DNA of 64,000 bases from Lasiosphaeria ovina (taxonomy: Eukaryota; Ascomycota; Sordariomycetes; Sordariales; Lasiosphaeriaceae). The DNA lies in the NCBI GenBank assembly GCA_033439765.1, contig JAULSN010000009.1, positions 868,001 to 932,000 on the forward strand. The letters run 5' to 3'. The position numbers and the translations under genes are program-made. The notes beneath the pieces are model-generated. The model did no database searches. It was given only the letters and a program-made list of their open reading frames with translations, and was not told where the DNA came from. Shown piece after piece: positions 34,339 to 44,946 of the stretch (positions are counted from its first letter, which is position 1; each line of letters starts with the position of its first letter).

Positions 34339-34573
34339 TATTAGAATAGCGATATTAGTAACCGTATACTAGCGGAGGTCGCGTAACCGCGTACGTATAA
34401 AGGCACGTGCCGCGCGTAGACCTCCCGCCTAATATATAAAACCCCGGTCGCCCTAGAACCTAGTTTAGTTCCTTAGATAGATAGAATAGAACTAACATTA
34501 TACCCCCCTAACGGTAAATCTACCACCCTTAGACCTATAGGATCCCTACGTAGTTTGAGAACTACGAATATTA
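34339..34573 (+). repeat. 3' LTR of the copia element
   Basis: Counterpart of 27,448-27,683, starting TATTAGAATAGCG. It is preceded by the purine-rich AAAAGAAGAG, a plausible polypurine tract. Confidence 0.85.
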
Positions 34574-35149
34574 TGTATAATATAAGAGATTACCTTAAGA
34601 GTCCTATTAAGAGTAAGCTACTTTAATTAAACGACTCCCTAATATAAATACTAAAAGCCCCTTTATAATATAGGACTATTAGATTAAACTAGACCGCTTT
34701 TATTATAGCTAATATATTAAGGTTATTTCTAATATTACCTTAGTAAAAGATTATACTAAATAGTACGAATATATCTAATTAACCCGGTCTTATTTATAGA
34801 ACGGTAACGATAAAGAAACTTACTAAAAGCGGATAGGCTCTCCTATTAGCCTCGACGAAGCCTAGAAATTATTATATATTACGGAGGAAGCTTATTAGTT
34901 TTTATATATATATTTTTAACTCTTTAAATAATTATATATAAATAACTATAAGAAATAAAAGTATATAATAAATATATTTAAGGTTCTTATATAAATATAT
35001 AACTTTGAATATTTGTGGGTCCTAAAAGTGGGTCCTTATATAAGCCCTTAAATCAAATAAGTGGTATATATATAATATAATATAATGCTAAATAAAAATT
35101 TATAATAATATAATACCTTTTATATATAGTTATTAGAAGTAATCTAACT
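34574..35149. other. RIP-mutated sequence, identity lost
   Basis: AT-rich with almost no CA/TG, probably the right-hand continuation of whatever the copia element inserted into. No family recognised. Confidence 0.45.
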
Positions 35150-35638
35150 GCTACGTAATATAGCCACCTACAGCCTTATTAACTAGCTACCGGCTGGCAC
35201 TCGATTTCGATAGCTAGGCCGCCGTTCGGGCCACCTGGCCGCGGTTTGGGCCGGGCCGTCAGTTACGGCCAACCGGGCCGGCACAGCGTGAGCGTAAGCT
35301 AACAGGCTAACTGGGCCTTCAAATAAGGCCAATAACTGTTAGCCGGACTGTTGAACAGAGCTGAGTTCCGTTCAACAGGGTCCGTTCAAGCCGGTATAAT
35401 AAGGGGACCTTTTCTACCTTTGTATTTAGAATCATACACATCTTAATCAGTCTTCAACCAATCACAGCAATCAAAATATCATTCTGCTCCACTTTTTCTG
35501 CTCTTCATTATCATCCATTCTGCCGTCCTTCACCGCCAACGCATCTCTCTCACGGAAGCTCCCAACCAAACCTTTCTATAGCTCCCATTCCTTTAACGCT
35601 TTAATACCTAATTAATGCTCTATAAATATAACCTCATT
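35150..35638. other. Island without RIP signature
   Basis: CA and TG are abundant (for example CAACCAATCACAGCAATCAA). The GC-rich left half is followed by a TATAATAAGG box-like site at about 35,395 and a pyrimidine-rich stretch, which resembles an LTR or promoter with leader. No gene is attached. Its origin is unresolved. Confidence 0.5.
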
Positions 35639-36396
35639 TGTTAAAGTATGGCTAGTTACTAGGGTTGTAGGTCCTGAAGTGCAGGGCACTGCAGTAGCTG
35701 TGTTGGAGTTGTGAGTGTTGTGGCTGTTGTGTGGTGCTGAGGGCGCTATACCTAGATTGTTTACTTTGCCCCACAGCACCCTCTCGAAACCCCTATACGT
35801 CTTGGCACACGTAAGACAAGCCCACTAGAAGACTATAGAATACAGAGCTGTCTACGAAGCCTGTGGGCCTCTAGAACCTTCTAGAGAGCCCACCTTAGGT
35901 CTATATAGACCTGTCCTTTCTCTTAGATAGATTTCCTTAAGCAAGCAAGCCTCTTGTTGTGAGTACAAAAGAAAGCAACAAGTAAGCACTGCACTCACCA
36001 CTCTTTGTACTATACTTCTTCTATAATACAACTCCTCTCTATCTTCTTCAGCACCCACAGTTGGTCCCGAAGACCCTGACTGCAGGGCAGAGTCCCCTAC
36101 AGCCTACGAGGTAGACTGCTGAGCAGAGTCCTCACAGTCTGAGTGGCAGGCCTGTAGCAGAGTTCTACAGACCTGTAGTCAGTCAGCCTGCTTCCCTCAG
36201 TGCCTTGCAGAAGCACTGTTGTATCGGACCGTAGGGCACAGCTCCCTACAGTCTACCCTGCACTTGATCGACCTACCTTGCACTTGGTTCCCGATATACG
36301 CTACACGCCTTGCTTCCGCTGCGCCTGCTGCCCTGCGCACCCTGTATAGGTGCTGAGTTTAGGCCTATACAGGAACGTAGTTCAATATCATTAACA
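35639..36396. repeat. Possible solo LTR (TGTTAA...TTAACA)
   Basis: A 758-bp stretch with normal CA/TG content, bounded by the inverted tips TGTTAA at 35,639 and TTAACA ending at 36,396, as in many LTRs. It contains scattered CTGCAG/CTACAG-type repeats (GGCAGAGTCCCCTACAG, GTAGCAGAGTTCTACAG). I could not see a matching target duplication, and no second copy is in the window. Confidence 0.4.
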
Positions 36397-36409
36397 AAGC
36401 TTATTCTAA

Positions 36410-36853
36410 GCCCCGCTATAATAAAACCCGGATTTAACGAAGGGAACTTTAGGATTAGCTAATAAAGAATACGCCTCCCGCCCTAATATAACCCGCTATT
36501 AGGTCTAATATATAAGCCCTCTTCTATATTAGAGAGCTTATTATATATTATAATTATAATAAGTTAGGATATATATAATATTAATACACCCTCTTATATA
36601 TTATAGTTTTGAAGGTAGGCATATATAGGAGATAATACTATAAGTAAAGAATAACTAGATTCGTAGATAACTAAGCTAAAGAAAGAAAAAGGAAAAAGAA
36701 GAAGTCTGCGGGCTCTGTAGGCTTCTGGTTTTGTGGTGGTGTGCGGGGTCGTAGTGCTAGTCCCGATCGGGAATAGCGGGGCTTGCATACTAGGGCTAAT
36801 AGCTAGGGCATGGTCGCGGCACCACGGACCTTAGTTCGGCCGTACCGTGATAT
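36410..36853 (-). repeat. 3' LTR region of element B
   Basis: The edge at 36,853 is supported by the polypurine tract and the TATCACGG tip on the minus strand. The other edge is a guess, because no second LTR of this element is present. The 36,690-36,850 part keeps CA/TG, as do the LTRs of element A. Confidence 0.5.
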
Positions 36854-36909
36854 TACCCCCCCCTCCCGCGCGTAGGGTCCTTTATTTATGAAGAATAAAA
36901 ATTTTTTTT

Positions 36910-37031
36910 AGATCGCGTAGGATTCGAACCTACGACCTCGCGCTAGGACCCAATTGCTTCTCAGGGCCCGGCTTATATAGAGAAATAATTATCGAGAGAA
37001 GCGACGCGTTATACTACTAGACCAGCGACCC
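36910..37031 (-). tRNA. tRNA-like gene with intron, identity unresolved
   Basis: On the minus strand the ends form a 7-bp acceptor stem (GGGTCGC at 37,031-37,025 with GCGATCT at 36,916-36,910, two G-T pairs). The A box (TGGTCTAGTAGT) and B box (GGTTCGAATCC) are intact. The T arm GTAGG-TTCGAAT-CCTAC is perfect. About 45 extra bases between the anticodon half-stems would be an intron. The anticodon cannot be fixed; CTC after GTCGC-TT is one reading. A TTTTT run lies downstream as a possible terminator. The sequence has TA where TG is expected in the D loop, so it too may be mutated. It sits between the pol end and the polypurine tract of element B, on the same strand. Confidence 0.6.
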
Positions 37032-37129
37032 TGCTCGTTTATTAGAAATCTCGTTACGAAAAGTCAATTAAGCAGGCTCGGCCCTATAATCACTTCTTCC
37101 TTATTAATCTTTATAGCTTGCGTTCGCCC

Positions 37130-37420
37130 GTATTAATAGGTCTATTATCCTTATCATAGTCGTCGGCTATCTTATCGGCTATATATATAGCCGTCCATTG
37201 CTATAGGCGCTTTAGTAGCCCTACTAGGTTAGGGTATTATTCGTGGAACTCGTATAGCTTCGCGGGGGCGTTCTTGAAGTTCCTAGCTAGGTACTACGTC
37301 GGATCTAGGTCCTAGCCTCTCTATTATACTTAGTACTCGAAGCGGCCGTACGTTATTCTTGAGGTTAATATACAGTCGACTTCCTATTCTTCCTCCTTAT
37401 TAACTATCTCCGAGGGATTC
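37130..37420 (-). pseudogene. Chromodomain of element B pol
   Basis: On the minus strand the frame reads EVDCILTSRITYGRFEY, then after stops RGxDLDPTxYLARNFKNA and APAKLYEFHE. This matches the chromodomain pattern with its Trp codons turned to TAG. It is the C-terminal end of the pol frame. The integrase lies to the right (about 37.4-38.6 kb) but is too mutated for motif-level calls. Confidence 0.75.
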
Positions 37421-39499
37421 TCTACTTCTTATCCTTATAGCGGGTTATTAGTATAACGCTTGAGCCTATCCGTATAGAATATATCTATTACCTTCTAGCT
37501 AGTAGGAACCTCCAATCTATAGGAGTATCTAGCCATCTCGACGATTCGATAGTACTATCGTATAAGAGGGAAATCTAGCTTATTACTAGGTCTATCCGTA
37601 GACTAATTCTTCTTAATAATAAATACTCTATCGCTAACGCCGAAGTCCGGTTCTCGGCGATATTTATTAGCCTGGTTAACCTATACTTATTATACCTTTT
37701 GAATCATCTCCCTAGCGTAGTCGATATACTTCTATATCGTTCTTAGAGTATCCTAAGCGTCTTCCCTATTTAGCTTCTCCCTAGTCGGTAAGCCCGCTAG
37801 CTTAGTACGTTTAGTCTAATCGTACTAGGTAGGTATTTCGAATCCGAATAATACCTCGTAAGGTTCCATTCCCGTACTAGCGTACGGTAGGCTATTTTAG
37901 GCGAAGTCCATAGCGGGGATCGCTCTTGACTAGTTATCTTAGTAGTAGTTCACGAACGGTCGAAGTCGTTATTCTAGGTATTGGTTTATAATCTCGACTT
38001 AGCCTACGGTTTAGGAATATCCTAAGGAAGATAACTTCTACTTAATTCCTAAGATCTTAGAAACTTCGTCTATAAAGTCTACGATAAATTAGGGTCCTCT
38101 ATCGTTAATTATTTCGTCGGGGAGTCTAAAGATCTAAAGGGACCTTCGTAGTATATTAGGGTAGTATCCTTAGCCGTAGTAGAGTCTTTATAAGGGATTA
38201 TCCAAGCGGCCTTATTTAGCTTATTAATTATTACTAGGCCGTTATTCTTAGTATACTTATCCTCGGGTATCTTATAGAAGTCTACTACTAGGGACCTCCA
38301 TTTACGAAGGGTTACTAGGAGGGGCTTAAGGAGGCCCGGGGTCTTACTACGGGGCTTCTTACTAGATTAGTATAGGTAGTTCTCGACGAATCGGTCGACT
38401 AATCCTATTAGCCGGGGCTACTAATAGAGTTTCGAGACTATTTAGCGGGTCTTATTTCTCTTAGGATATACGGAGGGTATCCTTAAATATACTTTATAAA
38501 TAACCTTAGTTCTTAGATTCAGCTCCCCTCTAAAGGGTACGACTAGTCTTCCTTTATATAATAAGATACGGTCTTCTAGTATAGAGAAACTATCGGTACC
38601 CTATCTCGCCTTTATACGGTAAATATCGAGTTCGGGGTCGTTCTTATTATATTATAGTAAAGTATCGATTATCTCGTAGCCTAATAAGGAAGGGGGCTCG
38701 ACGTCTTTATTAATAATAAATACGGCTACGGGGGCCCGCGTAATCGATATTATAATTACCGCCCCTATAAGCTTGAATATCTATATAGTCCTTTATAGCT
38801 CTTATTTCTCCTTCTAGGTCTTAATATCCTCCGACTTCTAAGATACCGTATTTACGGCTATATTCTTAATTCCTCGTCGGTAGGTAATTTAGAAATAATA
38901 TTAAGATATAAGATCGGCTTATCCGGCTTACCTAGAGTTTAAGAGTCTCTTCGTACCGAAGTATTTTAGAGCCCTATGATCCGTAATAATAGTAAAGGGT
39001 TAATCTCGGAGTCTTATTAGCTTAGCTCTCTAAACCATTAACCCCCTAACGACTACTATTAACTCTTTATCGTAGATTAGGTAGTTTAACTCGGCTCCGT
39101 ATATAGTTTCTAAATAGAATATAGTAGGGTACTATTCCTCGTCGTTAGTCTATAGTTAAGATAGTACTCCTACGTAGATACCTCCTAATATATCGGTTTC
39201 TATCCGGGTCGGTAACTCGTAAGAGAAGTATTAAAGTATTAGGGCGGATATAAGTTTATCCTTTAATTCTTCGAAGGCTACTTAATAGTCTTCGGACTAT
39301 TTAAATACCTAACCTTTCTTCGTTAAGCTAGTTAGGGGTTTAGCGATACGGCTATAATTCTATACGAAACGCTAGTAGAAGTTATAATATCCTAGGAATA
39401 ACTATACTCCTTTAAGATTATAGGGAACGCTCTAATCCCTAACGGTAACTACCTTCTTAGGGTCTACCGCTATCCTAGTCGTAGAGATAATAAATCCTA

Positions 39500-40090
39500 G
39501 GTACTTAGTTTTAGTAACGTAGAATTCGTACTTCTTTAAGTCGGCTTAGAGTCCTACTTATCTTAGGTAATATAAGACTTTAGCTATATAAGCCTCGTAC
39601 TCCTCGGGGTTCTCGGAGAAGATAAGGATATTATCGATATAGGCGTTATAGAAGTCGTCTAGGTATCTTAATAAGATCTCGTTAATATATCGCTAGAAGG
39701 TTATTAGGCCGTTAGTTAGGCTAAAGGGTAGGACCCGATATTTATAGGCCCCGTATCTCGTTTAGAAGGTTATAAGGTCCTCGTTCTTTAGGCGTATTTG
39801 GATCTTATAGAAGGCTTGCCTAATATCGATTTTGGTAAAGATTTTAGCTTTCCTAATACGAGCTATAGTCTCGGTAATAAGCGGTAAGGGATATTAATCC
39901 TTTCTCGTTATAGCGTTAAGTCTCTAGTAATTTATATAGAAGCGTATTCCGCCTCCTAGCTTTAGAGCGAGTAGTATAGGTACTACCTAGGCTATTAAAT
40001 TACTAGTAATAAATCCCTTTATTAGGTTCTTTATAATATACTATTTAGCGATCTCTAATTCCTCTAGGGATATCTTATAGAATAGACTAT
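39500..40090 (-). pseudogene. Reverse transcriptase domain of element B
   Basis: On the minus strand the frame reads GGGIRFYINY, LNAITRKD, YPLPLITETIARI, then KIFTKIDIRQAFYKIQIRLK, YRVLPFSLTNGL and YNAYIDNILIFSENPEEYEA. The catalytic YIDD box appears as YIDN (second Asp GAT to AAT), an expected RIP change. It begins just inside the insertion site of element C at 40,108. Confidence 0.85.
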
Positions 40091-40108
40091 ACTCTAAGTC
40101 TTTATAGG

Positions 40109-40362
40109 TGTTACGGTAGGTGCGAAGAACATTTAGGTGGCCCTAATCGATCGCACGCTACGCGACTTAAGCTAACTAAATAACCCCGCTATTAATAGCC
40201 CGTACTAAGTCCTACTACGTAACCTATAAAACTTAGCCCACTTCTCCGCGTACTACGTAGCCTTTAGAACTTTCTTTTCCTTTTCTTTCCTTAGCTTTAG
40301 ATTCTACGAATATAGTAATAATTAGTATAGCCCTATCTTATTAAATCGACTATACGGTAATA
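40109..40362 (+). repeat. 5' LTR of element C
   Basis: The start is fixed by TGTTACGG at the break in element B. The end is set by alignment to the LTR end of element A. The segment TTTCCTTAGCTTTAGATTCT is shared with the LTRs of element A, so A and C are related families. Confidence 0.75.
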
Positions 40363-40559
40363 ATCTAAAGCTTATAACCTATTACCTAGGAAGGCCTTGA
40401 AGAATATCCTACTAAAGATTTATTTATTTTATTAAAATCCACTACCGTTATAAAGAAGGGTACGTACTAGTTATACGAAACCAGAACCCAACGACCGTAC
40501 GGAAGGAATCGTACTAAGCGGTATAAAACTACGGGGAAGTCCCCCATATAACCGAAGGA

Positions 40560-42030
40560 ATTTCTACCATCGGTTTAGATTATTCTATAGAGGAGAACCT
40601 CCAGCGGGCCCTCAAGGAGGTCGCTTACCGATAGGATGACTTTATTAAAGCCTAGCCGTATAAGATCTCTAATACTATTCTCTCCTAGTTAATCTACGAA
40701 TACGAGACTTTAGCTCGTACTATAAGAACCATAGCGGTAGGAGCTTCTACGATAACGGGTCGTAACCCCGTTCCGGGAATAAGTAAGGCTGAAATTAATC
40801 GAGAAGTCTATAACTAGGCTATCCTCCTAGAGATCGCTAAAGTATAGTTTAATCTAACTCTCGAGGACTTTAAGGGTGATTTCTAATAGAAGATTACCGA
40901 TATAGCCGCTACGTTCGTTAAGCGCGGAAAGAAGGGACCCGCTATACTATTCCGAACGCTCCTCCTAGAGAATAAGGACCTAACCTTTAAGGGTCTAATA
41001 AATATAAAGGATTTCGAGCGTAAGGCGTTATATAACCCCGACGAGCTCTAGCGCGAAATAAAGTTACGAATAATTATAATATATATACTCTATAAGTAAG
41101 TAGTATAGCTATACGATATTACTTATAACTAGTTAACCGTAATCCGAAATATCCGTTCGTAGGTTAACCGCCTCCTAATAGATAGACTAGCCCTAAACGA
41201 CCTCGCCTTTATAGAAGACGACCTACTAGAGAATACGTAAGTAGCCCTTAAGGATCGGGATTATATTATATAAAGAATATAGGAATATATCGATAGCCTA
41301 AACCGTATTATCGTTACTAATATACTCTTTTAATATAGCTCGTGGTACTTAACCCCGGCCTCTAATAATTTATAGCCCCGTTAAAGCGCCAAGATAGTAG
41401 ACCCCCCTCTTTTCTATAACGATAGTACTAAGGATATAATTACTTTTAATACCTAGATTCGTCAAATAGAGAATAAGCTATAGGTTAACGCCGATTATTA
41501 TAAGATAGACCGCGTACGTTAGACCTATATTAAACTCCCCTTAATAAGTAATACCTCTCTATAATTAGAACCGTATTTAGAGGACGCTTATCCTAATTAA
41601 ATTAAGACCGTAGAAGATTTACTAGCCTAGCTTAAGAATAAGTACCGTAATATAAATTATAAAGAGGAGGCTCTAAAGGAGTTTAATAATCTTTATATAT
41701 TACCTAGAGATAATTATTACGAATTCCGGAATAAGTTTATTCGTCTAATAGGCTAGTACCGCCGCCCCCGATCCAAGTAGAAAAAGGAATTTAAGCGGCG
41801 CCTTACTCCTACTATATAAGATAAATTAACGCGTAAATATATCGACGATATTATCGACTTTAAGAAGTACGCTAAGATCGGAGCCGAATTTACGCTAAAT
41901 ATAAAGCTCGCCTAAAAAGTATAATAGGTTAATAAAGCTAAGGTAGAGAAGCCTACTATTAGCGGTACTAATAGTAGCTCTAGAGGTAGTTAGGGCGCCC
42001 CTCGATATGCCCAGTTCCTATAGGAAGGGT
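40560..42030 (+). pseudogene. gag of element C, RIP-mutated
   Basis: The frame aligns with element A gag: AATFVKRGKKGPAILFRTLL and GLINIKDFERK correspond to AALFVKRNKTSPTMPFYI and GPIDLKDFEH in A. The first part reads ENLQRALKEVAYR. Stops are TAG/TAA. The C-terminal, Lys-rich part (about 41,860-42,030) fades at the truncation point. Confidence 0.75.
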
Positions 42031-42502
42031 ATTAAGAGGGAACAAGATTACTTATAGTAAAGTTGCAGTACTAGAACTTCGAACGAGCAAGAGGGTTAAG
42101 AAGGGAATGCAAATAGCAGGCCTATAAGAGGAAAGTTAGAAGGAGAAAGAGGAAAATAAGGCGTAGAGTAACTATTCGGACTGCTACATTCTAAAGGAGC
42201 CCTAACGCAAACGTCCGCGGCCCAACAGCAACATTTCTAATTCCGCAAACAGGAACGGCCAGACAAGGCAATCGACAGGGCGGGAAAGGCAACTAAATGG
42301 CTTCAGAACTATACCCCGGTACTACAACCCAAGAATCGTGACTTTTTCTACAAGGTCCATCTTTGCCACCTACCCCAAGATATAATCCTCCTCAATCTCC
42401 GTCCTGGTCGCCGAGCTGCTTCTTCTTAACTTCTTTCCTCGTCTCTCGTCTAAGGATGTGAGTCCGTCCCTCTGGCTACGGGCGGACCATCTTCTGCTTG
42501 AC

Positions 42503-43086
42503 CTATTTCAGAATCCACCTACGCCCAATGGTCTCCTGTTTGATCCCCAAGGGCGTATTTGGGGGAAGTTGGATGCCGAGGGCGGGTAAGATAGCATCCG
42601 CAGTAGCGTCTGATATAAGAGTTAGCACCACCACTCCAGAAGGATAAATAACATACCATCTATCGTATAGAGCTGGGTGTGCGTTAGGGGGAAACCAGGA
42701 ATGTTGCCTCCATTCCGGATATCCACGGGTTGCTGGAGAACATTCTTGCCGTGGTCGAGAAACAAGTGTCTATTTGTACTAGCAATCTCGAAATTGTATT
42801 GGCGGTGTTCGAGAGTGCTAAAGCGCTGGTTCAATTGCTGGCCTAGAGCGTCAATTCGCTGGTTCGTATGGTCCAATCGCTGGCCCAAGTCGTGACTCAG
42901 TTGCTGGCCCAAGTCCTGGATCTGCTGGTTCGTTTGCTGACTCAGAGCCTGGATGGCAGCGAGGATGTTGTTCTGGTTTTGCAGAGCGCCAACGTTGGCA
43001 ATGCGCTGAGATTGAATACGCGGCGTGTTAAGTGCGTCGGCGATAACATCAGGCTCGGGGAGGGGGTCCATTAGGAGGGGGTCCAT
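42503..43086 (-). CDS. Hypothetical coiled-coil protein, two exons, 178 aa
   Basis: Exon 1 is 43,086-42,657 and exon 2 is 42,609-42,503, with the stop TAG at 42,505-42,503. The 47-bp intron has donor GTATGT, branch site GCTAAC and acceptor CAG, all on the minus strand, and joining it keeps the frame (TID then DATADAILPALG). The protein starts MDPLLMDPLPEPD and has a long Gln-rich heptad region (LSQQTNQQIQDLGQQLSHDL and onward), then EIASTNRHLFLDHGKNVLQQ and GNIPGFPLTHTQLYTID. From memory, a C-terminal IPxFPxT segment recurs in fungal proteins of unknown function. No membrane segment. It is the best candidate for an intact host gene here. A start further upstream is possible but would include a minisatellite and low-complexity sequence. 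Confidence 0.7.
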
Positions 43087-43221
43087 TGTGAGGGTGCGAA
43101 ATGGCAACGCGAGAATAGAATGGTGAAGGTAAAGCTTGCGGGAGACGAGCGAAAGAGACTTCCGATCGAGTTGATAGCTCCAGGGGTCCGCACGTCCAGA
43201 GCCTTGGCGGTGGGGAGCGTT

Positions 43222-43297
43222 GTTTTGTATCTGTGTGGTTGTTTTGTATCTGTATGGTTGTTTTGTATCTGTGTGGTTGTTTTGTCCCTGTGTAGTT
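43222..43297 (+). repeat. 19-bp tandem repeat, 4 copies
   Basis: Units GTTTTGTATCTGTGTGGTT start at 43,222, 43,241, 43,260 and 43,279; the last one is diverged. It lies upstream of the minus-strand gene at 42,503-43,086 and makes the frames there open on both strands. Confidence 0.85.
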
Positions 43298-43389
43298 GTT
43301 CCATGCAGGACTGCAATTTTTCGATTTGGGCCCTGTGTTGGGCCCGTCTCAAGGACCCCGCGAGGTAACCAAAGCAATCGCTCTGCACC

Positions 43390-44280
43390 GCCAGTTCCTT
43401 CCATCACCAATAACGCAAGAGAAGCAGGCAAACGAGCTCTACTCCTTGAAGTCGCCCTGGGTGCACGCACATTCTATCTTCGTCATTATCAGAGTCATCC
43501 GCCCATATGGCTAACAAGAGAACAATCGCCAAGCTCAATCAGCTAACTCTCTACCCAGCAACGCCTCCAGAGGCGGACGGCATCCCCCAGCTCCCCCACA
43601 CCATCCGCGAGCTTACCGGTCTCTGGTGTCGATAGGATTATCGCCGAAATTCGCAGTCGCATCTGTGGCCGAGTCGAGGTCGAAGAGGAGTGGTGGCGCA
43701 TCAGCCTCCGTCGTGACGAGTTCAAAGGCTTCCGAGGCGGGAGCTTTTCCAACACATGCCGGGTTCGCGCTGGACGACGGTCGGAAGCCCGGGCATGCAG
43801 GCGCCTAACATGAAAACGCTATCGAGGGTCACTATCCAGTACATATCTCGCGTAAAAGTCGACACAGTCTCTCCCGAGATAGCCCTGCATCCCAAGGCGC
43901 TCGCCTCGTGTCTGGGATTGCATTCGGTCAGGATCAGGATTGGTATGTCCACTGACGAGCAGAAATCTGGCCAGTTTTTGGATAAAGAATGATAAGAGAA
44001 TCTAATTACTGGTCAAAAATTGCATCCCCTAGACCTCCCTACCGCCTACTAGACGAATCTTCTCTCTCGTGTCCCTTGCGTCCGTAATTCTCGACTCCCT
44101 CGTACCCTCTCGCACCTTACCGGCCCCTACACTTCTACCTCTACCTTAACAATGCCGCAAAATAAGAGCGTACACAACTTTAAACATTAGTGATAACCCA
44201 AAGCTAATATCTCTACAACTTGAGTACTGATGGCCGCCGCCCTATCTAATTAGTATCTAGAATTATTTGGAGCTGATGAG
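43390..44280. other. No gene recognised
   Basis: A plus-strand stretch (43,510-43,800) switches frame between NKRTIAKLNQLTLYPATPPE and EIRSRICGRVEVEEEWWRIS and may be a small broken gene. The rest has only short frames. Confidence 0.3.
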
Positions 44281-44520
44281 AGTTTGCGCCTAGCTCGGGG
44301 TGTGTCTAGCGTTGGTCATTCTTTTCCCCCGAGGTTTGGGAAGGGTTGGAGAGGCGGAGGGGGTGGATTTATCGGTGGTGGTATCAGTACATACATTATA
44401 CAGTTGGCTATCGGACAGAAATACCTCAAAGCGTTTGTAGAGACAAACAGCAACTGCGACCCCGCATCTCCAGCACGCCTCATCAATACTCAAACCTGGA
44501 AAACACCGACACCAGCAGAC

Positions 44521-44679
44521 ATGGAAGTGGCGCTATGTTCCTTTTGCGGAGCATACCCAGAAATCTCCCACGATTCTTTCGATCTGCCAGACTATGGACA
44601 GCTCGAGCAAAACGCAACGCAGGGCTGCGAAGGCTGCCGCTTCTTCCGTGACTGTTTAGGCATTACTGGTGTCTCCTAG
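44521..44679 (+). pseudogene. HET-protein-like N-terminal fragment
   Basis: From ATG at 44,521 the frame reads MEVALCSFCGAYPEISHDSF, DLPDYGQLEQNATQGCEGC and RFFRDCLGITGVS, then a stop. The C-x2-C, Leu-rich spacer and S/GCxxC-xFF-xx-C layout is typical for the start of fungal heterokaryon-incompatibility (HET) domain proteins, but the HET domain itself does not follow. It could be a first exon with an unseen intron or, more likely, a truncated gene. Confidence 0.5.
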
Positions 44680-44848
44680 TCGAGCAATCTGGGTGAGGTG
44701 GGGTGTGCCTAAAGTATCGGGTCTTTGGCGGACGCCTTCAAACGCTCCTGCCCTTCAATGTGGGCTACGGCCGAAGGAAAGGCACCTGTGCCGAGGAGAG
44801 TGGATAAGGGGCTAGCCAGCAAAACCTTGCCTGTCCAAAATCAGGAAG

Positions 44849-44858
44849 GTATTTATAC
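44849..44858 (+). promoter_or_regulatory. TATA-like box
   Basis: GTATTTATACG lies about 95 bp upstream of the ATG at 44,947, a reasonable place for a core promoter of that gene. No other element was identified. Confidence 0.35.
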
Positions 44859-44946
44859 GAGGCAGGTGCGGGTTCCATTCCATTCTTTCCCCTTTTCGGT
44901 CCCCACGAAAGTGACGAAACCAACCACAACCAACAACCCTGACAAA

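Larger units (their letters stand above)
27448..34573 (+). mobile_element. Ty1/copia element, heavily RIP-mutated
   Basis: Two LTR-like direct repeats of about 235 bp (27,448-27,683 and 34,339-34,573) enclose 6.7 kb. The order gag zinc knuckle, integrase, RT identifies Ty1/copia, because integrase precedes RT. The reading frames are riddled with TAG/TAA and many catalytic codons are changed by C-to-T or G-to-A. The outer LTR limits are uncertain by a few bases because TG/CA tips became TA. Flanking pentamers TATAT (left, for a start at 27,451) and TGTAT (right) could be a mutated target duplication. Confidence 0.85.
36410..40108 (-). mobile_element. Ty3/gypsy element B (minus strand), truncated by element C
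   Basis: On the minus strand from right to left: RT, RNase H/integrase remains, chromodomain, a tRNA-like gene, a polypurine tract (seen on the plus strand as a C-run at about 36,856-36,866) and an LTR whose tip TATCACGG... (CCGTGATA on plus, 36,846-36,853) mirrors the TGTCACGG start of element A. The 5' end is cut off at 40,108 by element C. RIP stops occur throughout. The left limit of the LTR is not defined. Confidence 0.8.
40109..42030 (+). mobile_element. Ty3/gypsy element C, 5' LTR and gag only
   Basis: A 254-bp 5' LTR (40,109-40,362) starts TGTTACGG and ends GGTAATA. It is followed by the same ATCTAAAGCT primer-site sequence as element A and a RIP-mutated gag frame to about 42,030. 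Pol and the 3' LTR are absent; normal sequence begins at about 42,160. It interrupts the RT upstream region of element B, so it inserted later. The 5 bp before the LTR are ATAGG, the same as the target duplication of element A. Confidence 0.8.
22760..42150. other. RIP-type mutated transposon block
   Basis: From about 22,760 to 42,150 the sequence is very rich in TA and almost lacks CA and TG, while CG is still common. For example 29,161-29,220 contains no CA and no TG but eight TA. This is the signature of repeat-induced point mutation acting on CpA in filamentous ascomycetes. In-frame stops in the enclosed elements are TAG/TAA, as expected from CAG, CAA and TGG. The exceptions are the LTRs and parts of element A, the island at 35,150-36,400, and the tRNA-like gene. 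Confidence 0.9.

Noticed and set aside
22760..42150. Reading the TAG/TAA-rich frames as use of an alternative genetic code
   Set aside because: The stops coincide with general CA/TG loss and with changed catalytic residues, and the flanking genes use TAG/TAA/TGA as normal stops, so RIP explains them.
43071..43470. N-terminal extension of the 42.5-43.1 kb gene and the frames rich in Gln/Asn/Thr repeats
   Set aside because: They run through the 19-bp tandem repeat; the conserved-looking protein begins at the Met at 43,086.
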